DNA from: Microterricola gilva
GTDB lineage: Bacteria; Actinomycetota; Actinomycetes; Actinomycetales; Microbacteriaceae
Length of the DNA stretch: 64,000 bases
Direction: 5' to 3'
Assembly (NCBI RefSeq): GCF_004217495.1
Contig: NZ_SHLC01000001.1
Span: forward strand, 3,410,001 to 3,474,000
Shown here: in pieces, positions 25,210 to 33,015 of the stretch
How positions within the stretch are numbered: the first letter of the stretch is position 1
Layout: each line of letters opens with the position of its first letter
Program-made: the position numbers and the translations under genes
Notes under the pieces: generated by a model
What the model saw: only the letters and a program-made list of their open reading frames with translations
Database searches by the model: none
What the model was told of the DNA's origin: nothing

Positions 25210-26109
25210 CTAACGCTGCACGGTGAAGTTGAACACTCCGGAATCGAAGTGGTTGTAGCCCTCGTAGTCGATGAGCTCGTAGAGGTCTGCCCGGTGCTGC
25301 ATCTCGCCGAGCAGCGGCTCGAGCGTGCCGGATTCGGTGAGCGTGTCGAGCCCGCGGGCCGTCGCGCCCATCGCCAGGCGCAGCATCGACACCGGCCAGA
25401 TCACCATGTTCATGCCGATGTCGGCGAGCTGCTGCGTGGTGAACAGCTGGCTCTTGCCGAACTCGGTCATGTTGGCCAGCAGCGGAACGTCGACGGCCGC
25501 GCGCATCGCCTCGAACTCCTCGAGCGAGCGCATCGCCTCGGGGAAGATCGCGTCGGCGCCGGCATCGACGAGCCTCTTGGCCCGGTCGAGTGCCGCGTTC
25601 AACCCGTCGACGGCGGCGATGTCCGTGCGCGCCATCACGAGGAAGTTGGGGTCGCGGCGGGCGTCGACGGCCGCCCGGATGCGCTTCAGCGCAGTCGACT
25701 CGTCGACGACCTGCTTGCCGTCGATGTGGCCGCAGCGCTTCGGGTTGATCTGGTCCTCGATGTGCATGCCGGCGAGACCGGCATCCTCAATCTCCTGCAC
25801 GGTGCGCGCCACGTTCATCGGCTCGCCGAAGCCGGTGTCGGCGTCGACGATTGCGGGCAGCTCGGTCATGCGGGCGATCTGCTTGGCTCGGCCGGCGACC
25901 TCGCTGAGCGTTGTCAGGCCGATGTCGGGCAGGCCGAGATCGGCGCTGAGCACGGCGCCAGAGATGTAGACGCCGTCAAAGCCTTTGCGCTCGATCAGCC
26001 GCGCCGAGAGCGGGTTGAACGCACCGGGGAAGCGCAGCAGCTCGCCGCCGGCGAGGCCGGCACGGAAGGCGATGCGCTTCTCGGCCGGGGTGGCCTGGGC
26101 GTACAACAT
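25210..26109 (-). CDS. prpB: 2-Methylisocitrate lyase
   Basis: The 299-residue protein belongs to the isocitrate lyase/PEP mutase family with the catalytic signature KRCGH (in NPKRCGHIDGK) and the metal-binding VDADTGFGE block. It cleaves 2-methylisocitrate to pyruvate and succinate. The ATG at 26109 shares one base with the prpD stop (TGATG). A much longer frame reaching 27360 is the prpD antiphase reading and is not real. Confidence 0.93.
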   Translation of the reverse strand: MLYAQATPAEKRIAFRAGLAGGELLRFPGAFNPLSARLIERKGFDGVYISGAVLSADLGLPDIGLTTLSEVAGRAKQIARMTELPAIVDADTGFGEPMNVARTVQEIEDAGLAGMHIEDQINPKRCGHIDGKQVVDESTALKRIRAAVDARRDPNFLVMARTDIAAVDGLNAALDRAKRLVDAGADAIFPEAMRSLEEFEAMRAAVDVPLLANMTEFGKSQLFTTQQLADIGMNMVIWPVSMLRLAMGATARGLDTLTESGTLEPLLGEMQHRADLYELIDYEGYNHFDSGVFNFTVQR

Positions 26110-27647
26110 CAGAAGATTCCCTCTGGGTTCTGCACGGATGCCAGCACACCCGGCGCCGCGTGGATCGTGAGCCCACCGAGCTCTTCGGCCGTGAGCTCCG
26201 GCAGGCGCTCGGCGAGGGCGATGAAGCGCTCGATCTCGGCCTCGTCGAGCACGGGCTCTGCCAGCATCCGGAACTTCGCAATGTAGTCGGCACGGGCGAA
26301 CGGACGCGCGCCGAGCGGGTGGGCGTCGGCGACGGCGATCTCCTCGGAGATGACGCTGCCGTCCTTCATCGTGATGACGACGCGGCCGCCGAAGGCCTTC
26401 TCGGCGACATCGAGCGAGTGGTAGCGCCGCGTCCACTCCGGGTCCTCGACCGTCGTGACCTTGTTCCACAGCTCGACGGTGTCCGGCCGCTGGGCGCGCT
26501 CCGGCTTGTAGGAGTCGACGTGGTGCCAGCTGCCGTCCTGCAGGGCAACCGTGAAGATGTACGGCACCGAGTGGTCGAGCGTCTCGCGGCTGGCCGTCGG
26601 GTCGTACTTCTGTGGGTCGTTCGCGCCGGAACCGATCACGTAGTGCGTGTGGTGCGAGGTGTGCAGCACCACGCTCTCGATGCCGTCGACGTCGTCGAAG
26701 ATCAGCGGGTACTCGTTGTGCAGGCGGCGGGCGAGGTCGATGATCGCCTGCGCCTGGTACTCGGCCGAGTGCTCCTTGGTGTAGCTGTCGAGGATGGCGC
26801 GTTTGGCTTCGCCCGGCTCGGGCAGTGACACCTCGTATGCGGCATCCGGCCCGTCGAGCAGCCAGGCGATCACGCCGTCCTCCCCCTCGTAGATCGGGGT
26901 CGGGCTGGTCTCGCCGCGCATGGCCCGGTCGACTGCCTCGACGGCCATCTTGCCCGCGAAGGCGGGGGCGTGCGCCTTCCAGGACGAGATCTCGCCCTTC
27001 CGCGACTGCCGCGTCGCCGTCGTGGTGTGCAGCGCCTGCCCGATGGCCTGGAAGATCGTGTCGGCGTCGAGGCCGAGCAGCGTTCCGATGCCGGCTGCGG
27101 CGCTCGGGCCGAGGTGGGCCACGTGGTCGATCTTGTGCTTGTGCAGGCTGATCGCCTTCGCGAGGTCGACCTGGATCTCGTAGCCGGTGGCGATGGCGCG
27201 CACGACGTCGCGCCCGGTCAGCCCCCGCTTCTCGGCGAGGTGCTGCGCGACAGCGATGATCGGCGGGATGTTGTCGGCCGGGTGCGAGTACTCGGCAGCC
27301 AGGAAGGTGTCGTGGTAGTCGAGCTCGCGCACGGCGACCCCGTTGGCCCATGCCGCCCACTCCGGGCTGGTGCGGCGGGCCTGGTCGAGCCCGAACACCG
27401 TCGCACCGACGCCGTGAACCGAGACGGGGTGCGAGGTGGCCTGCGAGCGCGCGGAGACGACGGGGGCCCTGGTGAGGGATGCCGCGGCGACGGCCGCGTT
27501 GTCGATGACGCGGTTGATCACCATCTCGGTGACCTCGTCGCTCACCTCCACCGGGTCGGCGGCGAGAACGGCCAGTTTGTAGGCGAGCTGGTCCTCGCGG
27601 GCGAGGTTCTCGTCACTGCGGTGCACTCGGAGGTGATGCTGCTGCAC
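26109..27647 (-). CDS. prpD: 2-Methylcitrate dehydratase (MmgE/PrpD family)
   Basis: The protein has 512 residues, close to full-length PrpD. The N-terminal all-helical domain includes [19 protein letters not shown] and [21 protein letters not shown]. The C-terminal domain includes [15 protein letters not shown]. It dehydrates 2-methylcitrate in propionate breakdown. It starts 26 bp after the GntR gene and is followed directly by prpB. Confidence 0.93.
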   Translation of the reverse strand: MQQHHLRVHRSDENLAREDQLAYKLAVLAADPVEVSDEVTEMVINRVIDNAAVAAASLTRAPVVSARSQATSHPVSVHGVGATVFGLDQARRTSPEWAAWANGVAVRELDYHDTFLAAEYSHPADNIPPIIAVAQHLAEKRGLTGRDVVRAIATGYEIQVDLAKAISLHKHKIDHVAHLGPSAAAGIGTLLGLDADTIFQAIGQALHTTTATRQSRKGEISSWKAHAPAFAGKMAVEAVDRAMRGETSPTPIYEGEDGVIAWLLDGPDAAYEVSLPEPGEAKRAILDSYTKEHSAEYQAQAIIDLARRLHNEYPLIFDDVDGIESVVLHTSHHTHYVIGSGANDPQKYDPTASRETLDHSVPYIFTVALQDGSWHHVDSYKPERAQRPDTVELWNKVTTVEDPEWTRRYHSLDVAEKAFGGRVVITMKDGSVISEEIAVADAHPLGARPFARADYIAKFRMLAEPVLDEAEIERFIALAERLPELTAEELGGLTIHAAPGVLASVQNPEGIF

Positions 27648-27673
27648 GGGGTTCCTTTCGTCGTGCTGCGGGC

Positions 27674-28339
27674 TCAGGCGATGCCTGCGCTGCTCGTTGC
27701 TTCACTCTCCGCGCTGGAGAGTGCATTGGTCAAGCTTTTGTGCAGGTGCACATGGGTGGCGTGGCTGGCCAGCGAGGCATCGCCGGCGACGATGGCCTCG
27801 ACGATGAGCAGGTGCTCGGCCGCCGCCTGCCGCAGCCGCTCGTGATCGTGGCTCGCGAGCCGGCGGATTCTGCTCGAGTGCAGGCGCACATTCTGCAGGG
27901 CGGCGACGAGGTATTCGTTGTCGACGGCGTCGTCGATGGCGAGGTCGATGTCGTCGACGATGCTGAAATATTCGCGCAGGCCCGTCTCGCCCTGCTCGAG
28001 GAGTTCCGGCGCCTGGGCGAGGCGATCGCGCAGCCGGCGGAACGGCACGTCGTCACGGCGACGGGCAGCGAGCATGGCGGCCTGGCCCTCGAGCGCCTGG
28101 CGCAGCTCGTAGAGTCCGACGATGTTCTCGCCAGAGATCTCGCTCACCACGAGGCCACGTCCGGAGAGGGAGGTGACGAGGCGGTCGGCGGTCAGCCGCG
28201 CGAGGGCCTCGCGCAGCGGCGTGCGGGAGACACCGAGACGATTGGCCTGCTCGACCTCCGCGAGCACGGTGCCCGGGCGGAGGACGCCGTCGAGGATCTC
28301 GCCGCGCAGGGTGTCGTACGCCTTTTCACCTGCCCGCAT
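27674..28339 (-). CDS. GntR/FCD regulator of the prp operon
   Basis: The 221-residue protein has the winged helix domain ([43 protein letters not shown]) and an FCD domain. The ATG at 28339 has a GAGGGGGAAG site; the longer frame from 28405 begins inside an operator and is rejected. It is the first gene of the prpDBC operon, so it probably represses itself and the operon through the TGTATACA sites upstream, with a 2-methylcitrate-like compound as inducer. Confidence 0.85.
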   Translation of the reverse strand: MRAGEKAYDTLRGEILDGVLRPGTVLAEVEQANRLGVSRTPLREALARLTADRLVTSLSGRGLVVSEISGENIVGLYELRQALEGQAAMLAARRRDDVPFRRLRDRLAQAPELLEQGETGLREYFSIVDDIDLAIDDAVDNEYLVAALQNVRLHSSRIRRLASHDHERLRQAAAEHLLIVEAIVAGDASLASHATHVHLHKSLTNALSSAESEATSSAGIA

Positions 28340-28404
28340 GCTTCCCCCTCGCCGCAGCGGCGCACGTCCGACGGCGCCTGCTTCACAGCGACAAATCGTC
28401 GCCA

Positions 28405-28412
28405 TGTATACA
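28405..28412. promoter_or_regulatory. GntR operator TGTATACA, site 1
   Basis: A perfect 8-bp palindrome 66 bp before the regulator start, inside a larger dyad: CAAATCGTC (28392-28400) and GACGATTTG (28428-28436) form a 9-bp inverted repeat around it. Confidence 0.65.
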
Positions 28413-28466
28413 GACTATGCCGCATCGGACGATTTGCGCCACTTTGACCGCGACATTCGGGCCGAA

Positions 28467-28474
28467 TGTATACA
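28467..28474. promoter_or_regulatory. GntR operator TGTATACA, site 2
   Basis: An identical palindrome 62 bp (about six helical turns) from site 1, with shared flanks AATGTATACAG / CATGTATACAG. The spacing would allow one regulator assembly to bind both sites on the same DNA face. Confidence 0.65.
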
Positions 28475-28497
28475 GTTGGGGGCAATTGGGGGGCGGG

Positions 28498-29070
28498 CTA
28501 CTCGGCGTGCTGCTGCGCCGCCCATGCGGCAACTCTGGCCGAACTCTCCGCTTCGGAGAGGTCTTCAACGCGGGTCATCACGCTCCAGCGCACTCCGAAC
28601 GGGTCGACGACTGACGCGAAGCGGTCGCCGGAGACGAAGGTCATCGGCTGCTCCCGCACCGTCGCCCCGGCCGCCGCGGCGGCCCGTGCGACGTCATCGA
28701 CATTCGACACGTAGACCGCCAAGGAGTACGTGACGGCCCCACCCGGCTCCGGCGCCACGAGCCCGTAGCTCTCGAGGGCGTCGCTCATCGTGATGCCGCC
28801 GGAGCCGAAATCCAGCTCGGCGTGTGCAATGAGATCGGAGCCGCCCGGAAACCGGGTGATGTCGATGATGCGGGCACCAAGCACATCGCGATAGAACTCG
28901 AGTGCTGCCGCCGCCGGGGTGACCACGATGTGCGGGGTGATCGAGGTCTTGCCGTGCGGGAGGCCGGCGGTGGTGTGCAGGCCCGTCACGGGCTCCGTGA
29001 GTTCCGTGTTCGTGGCCGTGTTCGTGCTGTCTGTGTTCGTGCTGTCTAGGCTCGTGCTGTCTGTCGTCAT
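28498..29070 (-). CDS. VOC superfamily (glyoxalase/PhnB-like) protein
   Basis: The 190-residue protein has a single PhnB/VOC unit from about residue 40 (TSITPHIVVTPAAAALEFYRDVLGA...) to the DPFGVRWSVMTRVEDLS motif. Members bind metal or small ligands; the specific reaction is unknown. The first ~30 residues are a Thr/Ser/Asn/Asp repeat encoded by near-identical DNA units and are probably disordered. It is divergent from an AraC regulator 75 bp away. Confidence 0.8.
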   Translation of the reverse strand: MTTDSTSLDSTNTDSTNTATNTELTEPVTGLHTTAGLPHGKTSITPHIVVTPAAAALEFYRDVLGARIIDITRFPGGSDLIAHAELDFGSGGITMSDALESYGLVAPEPGGAVTYSLAVYVSNVDDVARAAAAAGATVREQPMTFVSGDRFASVVDPFGVRWSVMTRVEDLSEAESSARVAAWAAQQHAE

Positions 29071-29145
29071 GCGTTCAGGCTAGAAACGACTGTCGGCGTT
29101 GTCTTGTACTTTTGCGACAACGCGTACATGGGGTGAGGAGGGCAC

Positions 29146-29925
29146 ATGCCGCAGTCGCACGGCCATCTGAACCCCGCCGCGCCCGAGGCGCCGCGCGAGG
29201 TCGTGTTCGACCGCTTCGAGTTGGGCTCCGGCCTGGCCGAGCTGGTGCGGCACGTCTGGGTCGTGCGGTGGGACATTCCACCCGGCGAGGTGCGTCCGCA
29301 ACGCGTGCTCAGCTATCCGGCGTTCAACGCTGTGCTCGAACCGGGTCACGCCCGGCTCTTCGGCCCGGACCCTCGCCTCGACGTGCACGAACTGCGTGGG
29401 GCCTCGTGGGCGGTCGGCGTGCTGTTCCGGCCGGCCGCGGCATCCGTGCTCACGCAGACTCCCCCACGCGAACTGCTCGGCCGCGGCGAGGCCCTGCCTG
29501 GTGCGCCGCTCGGCGCAGTGAGCGAAGCAATGGCTTCGGATGCCGCGCGGCAACGCCTGGTCGAGCTGCTCGGCCGCTGGCTCAGCCCACTGGCACGCGG
29601 GCTGGATCAGCGGGCCATTGCCGTGAACGCGGTCTGCGAACTCGCCGAGACGGACGCGAGCATCACCCGGGTCGACGAGCTCGCCGCTCGCGTCGGACTG
29701 TCGGCACGCACGCTGGAACGGCTGGTGAGAGCACATGTCGGGGTGAGCCCCAAATGGCTCATCGACTGCCGACGCCTGCAGCAGGCCGCGGCGCGGCTGC
29801 GGGGCGATGCTGGCGATCTCTCGGAGCTGGCCGCCGAGCTGGGTTACGCCGACTACGCCCACTTCTCCCGCGCGCACAAGAAGGTCCTCGGCGAGACTCC
29901 CGAGCAGACGCGGCGCGTCAGTTGA
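29146..29925 (+). CDS. AraC family transcriptional regulator
   Basis: The 259-residue protein has an N-terminal ligand domain of the DUF6597 type (FELGSGLAELVRHVWVVRWDIPPG...). The AraC double helix-turn-helix occupies about the last 100 residues (LAARVGLSARTLERLVRAHVGVSPKWLIDCRRLQQA; LAAELGYADYAHFSRAHKKVLGETP). It has a strong ribosome site (GAGGAGGG). It is divergent from the VOC gene, which it may control. Confidence 0.85.
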   Translation: MPQSHGHLNPAAPEAPREVVFDRFELGSGLAELVRHVWVVRWDIPPGEVRPQRVLSYPAFNAVLEPGHARLFGPDPRLDVHELRGASWAVGVLFRPAAASVLTQTPPRELLGRGEALPGAPLGAVSEAMASDAARQRLVELLGRWLSPLARGLDQRAIAVNAVCELAETDASITRVDELAARVGLSARTLERLVRAHVGVSPKWLIDCRRLQQAAARLRGDAGDLSELAAELGYADYAHFSRAHKKVLGETPEQTRRVS

Positions 29926-29979
29926 GGCCGTCGCGCTCGGATCGATAGCCTCGGGAAAGGCCACCACGACCTCACAGAA

Positions 29980-30879
29980 ATGGAACACATGCCTGAGATT
30001 GCCTCGATGTCCCCCTGGAAGCGCTTCTGGGAACGAGGTGGCTGGTGGAAGGCCGTCATCCTCGCCGCCGCGTATTACGCGCTGTACCAGCTGGGCGGGC
30101 TCCTCTTTCTGCCGCTGGCAGAGCAGGCCGAGCCCGGCAGCGCGGCGTACATCCTCGCCACGGTCGCCCTCCCGATTTTCCTCGGCTGCGTGATCCTGAT
30201 GGCCTTCGGACTCTCGTTGGGGTGGCTCCGCGAGCTGTTTGGCCGCCAGCCCATCCGGGGCAGCTGGTGGATGTGGATCGCCGTGGCCGTGGTGCTCCTG
30301 TTCAACATCCTGCGCTTTGCAACGATCGACTACGCCGAAGCCGGATTCGACGTTGTCGCGGCATGGCTCTTCGCCAGCCTGTTCATCGGATTCGCCGAGG
30401 AGGTGCTCACCCGCGGCTATGTCGTGAACCTCATGCGCAAGGCCGGGCACTCGGAGATCGCCGTGGCAACCGTGTCAGCCGCCGTCTTCGCCGGTCTGCA
30501 CGCAGGCAACCTGCTCACCGGCCAGTCGCTCTTCGCGACTCTCATGCAGTTGGGCTACACCTTCGCATTCGGCATCTGCATGTACCTCGCGCTGCGCGTG
30601 ACGGGCAACATCATCTGGCCGATCTTGCTGCACGCCACGACCGACCCCAGCATCTTCCTGCAGACCACCTACCCGGCGTCTGGATCCCTGACGGCGATCG
30701 CGGGCCTGGCAACATCGCGGTGGTCGCGACCGGCCTCGTGCTGCTCATCTTCATCCGTGGCCGCGTCGCCGCCCGCGAGGGCGACCCCGCGCTGGTCGCG
30801 CAGGCGCCGCTCGCGTAACCGCGACCGCTCACTCGCAGCGGGGCCCCGCCTTTTCGGCAGGGCCCCGCTCGCTGTTTAA
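29980..30879 (+). CDS. CPBP family intramembrane metalloprotease with C-terminal frameshift
   Basis: A multi-pass membrane protein of the CPBP (CAAX protease/bacteriocin-processing) family. The EExxxR motif (EEVLTR) and the FxxxH motif (FAGLHA) are intact, and a further His lies in LLHATTDPS. After ASGSLTAIAG the open frame turns into Arg/Ser-rich nonsense and runs to 30879. In the overlapping frame the natural ending continues (PGNIAVVATGLVLLIFIRGRVAAREG...) and stops at 30818. Loss of one G in the run at 30702-30704 explains this. The frame to 30879 also runs through the terminator. Either a real mutation, which would lose the last helix, or a sequencing error. Confidence 0.8.
   Translation: MEHMPEIASMSPWKRFWERGGWWKAVILAAAYYALYQLGGLLFLPLAEQAEPGSAAYILATVALPIFLGCVILMAFGLSLGWLRELFGRQPIRGSWWMWIAVAVVLLFNILRFATIDYAEAGFDVVAAWLFASLFIGFAEEVLTRGYVVNLMRKAGHSEIAVATVSAAVFAGLHAGNLLTGQSLFATLMQLGYTFAFGICMYLALRVTGNIIWPILLHATTDPSIFLQTTYPASGSLTAIAGLATSRWSRPASCCSSSSVAASPPARATPRWSRRRRSRNRDRSLAAGPRLFGRAPLAV
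30837..30869 (+). terminator. Terminator after the CPBP gene
   Basis: AGCGGGGCCCCGCC (30837-30850) and GGCAGGGCCCCGCT (30856-30869) pair with one mismatch around TTTTC, followed by CGCTGTTTAAG. Confidence 0.8.
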
Positions 30880-30892
30880 GGACGCCCGCTGA

Positions 30893-31016
30893 TTGAGCTT
30901 GTCGAAATCAGCCCGCACCTGGTTTCGACAAGCTCAACCGGCGGAGCGCTCAACCACCGGGAGCTCAACCAGCGGAGCGCTCAACCAGCGGAGCGCTCAA
31001 CCACCGGGGAGCTCAC
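30893..31016. repeat. Inverted repeat plus short tandem repeats
   Basis: TTGAGCTTGTCGAAA (30893-30907) and TTTCGACAAGCTCAA (30923-30937) are a perfect 15-bp inverted pair. It is followed by four to five irregular units of the type GGAGCGCTCAACCAGC up to 31016. A degenerate relative of the inverted pair lies at 39616-39664. It appears to be a dispersed intergenic repeat and lies downstream of both flanking genes. Confidence 0.85.
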
Positions 31017-31025
31017 CCGACTGGC

Positions 31026-32093
31026 TCAGTCCCAGAGCGGCTCCGGCGCGCGGTGCGCCAGCGCACGGTCGGCGATGCCGGCCGGCAGCTCGGCGAGGGT
31101 CTGCGGGTTCCAGCGCGGTCGACGGTCCTTGTCGATCACCTGCGCGCGGATTCCCTCGGCGAGGTCGGGTTGCTCGATCATCCACGCACACACGCCGTAC
31201 TCCTGCTCGAGCACGGCGCGGAGGCCCGGCGCCGTCGCGGCCGCCCGCACCGAGGCGAGTGTCACCGTGAGACCGAGTGGCGAGAGCGCCTCCAGCTCTT
31301 CGGCCGCGGTGTGCGCCTCCGCCTCCGGCCTGGCGCGCAGCCGCTCGATGATCCCCGCGACGGTGTCGGCCGAGTAGCAGGCGTCGATCCAGGCGCGGCG
31401 CGCGGTGAGCGGCGCCGCGGCATCCTCTGCCCGCTCCGGCGTCTCGTCGAAGAGCATCACGATCTCGGCCGGCGAGCCGGGGTCTGCCCGTTCGGCGAGC
31501 GCCTGCAGCAGGTGCGGCAGCGTCGCACTCTCGACGTAGAAGTCGGCGAAGCCGGCGTCGATCGCGTCGGCCGCATCCATGCTGGCCGAGTTGAGGGCGA
31601 GGTAGGTTCCGAGCTCGCCGGGCGCCCGGGCGAGCAACCACGTGCCGCCGACGTCCGGACAGAAGCCGATGCGGGTCTCCGGCATGGCCAGCTGCGAGCG
31701 CTCGGTGACGACGCGGATGCCGGCATGCCCGGCCAGGCCGATGCCGCCGCCCATCGTGACGCCGTCCATGATCGCGACGAAGGGCTTCGGGTACTCGGCG
31801 ATGAGGGCGTTGAGGCGGTACTCCGCGCGGAAGAAGCCGCGGGAGAGATCGTGCGTGCCCGCGATGGTGTGTGCGTAGAGTTCGCGGATGTCGCCTCCGG
31901 CACAGAGCCCCCGCTCGCCTGCACCGTCGAGCAGCACCACCGAGACCTCGCTGTCGTGCTGCCAGGCGAGGAGCGTCTCGCTCAGCACCGCAATCATCGC
32001 CGCGTTCAAGGCGTTGAGGGCGCGCGGTCGGTTGAGCGTGAGCCGTCCGACCCCGTCGGCAACGCTGACAAGTACCTGCGGTTCTTCGCTCAT
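31026..32093 (-). CDS. Enoyl-CoA hydratase/isomerase family, 3-hydroxyisobutyryl-CoA hydrolase-like
   Basis: The 355-residue crotonase-fold protein has oxyanion-hole segments GLCAGGDIRELY and MDGVTMGGGIGLA, followed by MPETRIGFCPDVGGTW. A long C-terminal part ends with IRAQVIDKDRRPRWNP, the pattern that separates 3-hydroxyisobutyryl-CoA hydrolases (valine breakdown) from plain hydratases. It stands alone, with no other valine-degradation genes nearby. Confidence 0.85.
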   Translation of the reverse strand: MSEEPQVLVSVADGVGRLTLNRPRALNALNAAMIAVLSETLLAWQHDSEVSVVLLDGAGERGLCAGGDIRELYAHTIAGTHDLSRGFFRAEYRLNALIAEYPKPFVAIMDGVTMGGGIGLAGHAGIRVVTERSQLAMPETRIGFCPDVGGTWLLARAPGELGTYLALNSASMDAADAIDAGFADFYVESATLPHLLQALAERADPGSPAEIVMLFDETPERAEDAAAPLTARRAWIDACYSADTVAGIIERLRARPEAEAHTAAEELEALSPLGLTVTLASVRAAATAPGLRAVLEQEYGVCAWMIEQPDLAEGIRAQVIDKDRRPRWNPQTLAELPAGIADRALAHRAPEPLWD

Positions 32094-32135
32094 GCCATCA
32101 CGTTATCGCCCGCCATCCGCGCGCCACCCACCGCC

Positions 32136-32204
32136 GGCCAGTCGGGATCGCAGTTTGACGTCTCTCCGTGCGCGGGAAGGCGTCAAACTGCGATCCCGCT
32201 GGCC
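32136..32204. repeat. Long inverted repeat in a divergent promoter region
   Basis: Arms GGCCAGTCGGGATCGCAGTT-TGACG (32136-32160) and CGTC-AAACTGCGATCCCGCTGGCC (32181-32204) pair almost perfectly, with one extra base on the left arm, around a 20-bp loop. It sits between divergently transcribed genes, where a terminator is not expected. Confidence 0.85.
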
Positions 32205-32235
32205 GCGTCCGCGCGGCCCGGAGTAGCATTCCCAG

Positions 32236-32940
32236 ATGGTTCCCTGGCCCAACCTCCTCGGTTTCGCGCTCGCCTCGATCGCGCTCATCGCTCTGCCCGG
32301 ACCGAGCGTGCTGTTCGTGATCGGCCGCACCCTCACGCTCGGCCGCACGGGTGGGCTGCTCAGTGTGCTCGGCAACTCGCTCGGCGCCCTGCCCGCCCTG
32401 CTGCTGGTCTCGCTCGGCGTCGGCACGATCGTGGCCCAGTCCGCGACGCTGTTCACGGTGATCAAGTTCGCCGGCGCCGGCTACCTCGTCTACCTGGGCA
32501 TCCAGGCGATCCGGCACCGCAAGGATGCCGGGGCACCCGCGACGGCCGAGAGCACCCCGGCCGGCAACACGCCGGCGGAGGTTCCGTCGCCCACGCGCTT
32601 CGCCAGGCTGACGCGCTCCGTCCGGCATCCGACCACCCGCATCCTCGGTGAGGCGTTCCTCGTCGGCCTGACCAACCCCAAGACGATCGTGTTCTTCGTG
32701 GCGGTGCTGCCGCAGTTCGTCGACTACAGCGCCGGGGCGATCCCGCTGCAACTGGCCGAGCTCGGCCTCGTCTTCATCGTGCTCGCCCTGATCGGCGACA
32801 GCCTGTGGGCGTTCACGGCCGGTGCAGCACGCAGCTGGTTCGCCAAGTCCCCCACGCGCATCGAGCACCTGGCCGGGGCAGGCGGCGCGATGATGATCGG
32901 TCTCGGCGGCGTTCTCGCCTTCGCCGGCTCCAAGAGCTGA
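32236..32940 (+). CDS. LysE/RhtB family exporter
   Basis: The protein has 234 residues and about six membrane segments. The family start PNLLGFALASIALIALPGPSVLFVIGRTLTLGRTGG and the central LVGLTNPKTIVFFVAVLPQFVD block are both present. Family members export amino acids or derivatives. A Pro/Ala/Thr-rich insert (about residues 95-120) forms the cytoplasmic loop. A strong terminator follows. Confidence 0.88.
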   Translation: MVPWPNLLGFALASIALIALPGPSVLFVIGRTLTLGRTGGLLSVLGNSLGALPALLLVSLGVGTIVAQSATLFTVIKFAGAGYLVYLGIQAIRHRKDAGAPATAESTPAGNTPAEVPSPTRFARLTRSVRHPTTRILGEAFLVGLTNPKTIVFFVAVLPQFVDYSAGAIPLQLAELGLVFIVLALIGDSLWAFTAGAARSWFAKSPTRIEHLAGAGGAMMIGLGGVLAFAGSKS

Positions 32941-32963
32941 GCCACGGCCCGGGCCACGACGAA

Positions 32964-33000
32964 GGCGGGGCGAGGGAGTGCACAGCTCCCCCGCCCCGCC
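32964..33000. terminator. Bidirectional terminator between lysE-like and symporter genes
   Basis: GGCGGGGCGAGGGAG (32964-32978) and CTCCCCCGCCCCGCC (32986-33000) pair with one mismatch between convergent genes. Confidence 0.8.
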
Positions 33001-33015
33001 GGTTTCGCTCCTCGC

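Noticed and set aside
24007-26286. A 759-residue open frame on the plus strand
   Set aside because: It is the antisense of prpC and prpB, rich in His/Arg/Gly/Val without domain features. Long antisense frames are expected at this G+C content.
25210-27360. A 716-residue frame merging prpB with upstream sequence
   Set aside because: The upstream part is prpD read out of phase; prpB has a normal start at 26109 coupled to the prpD stop.
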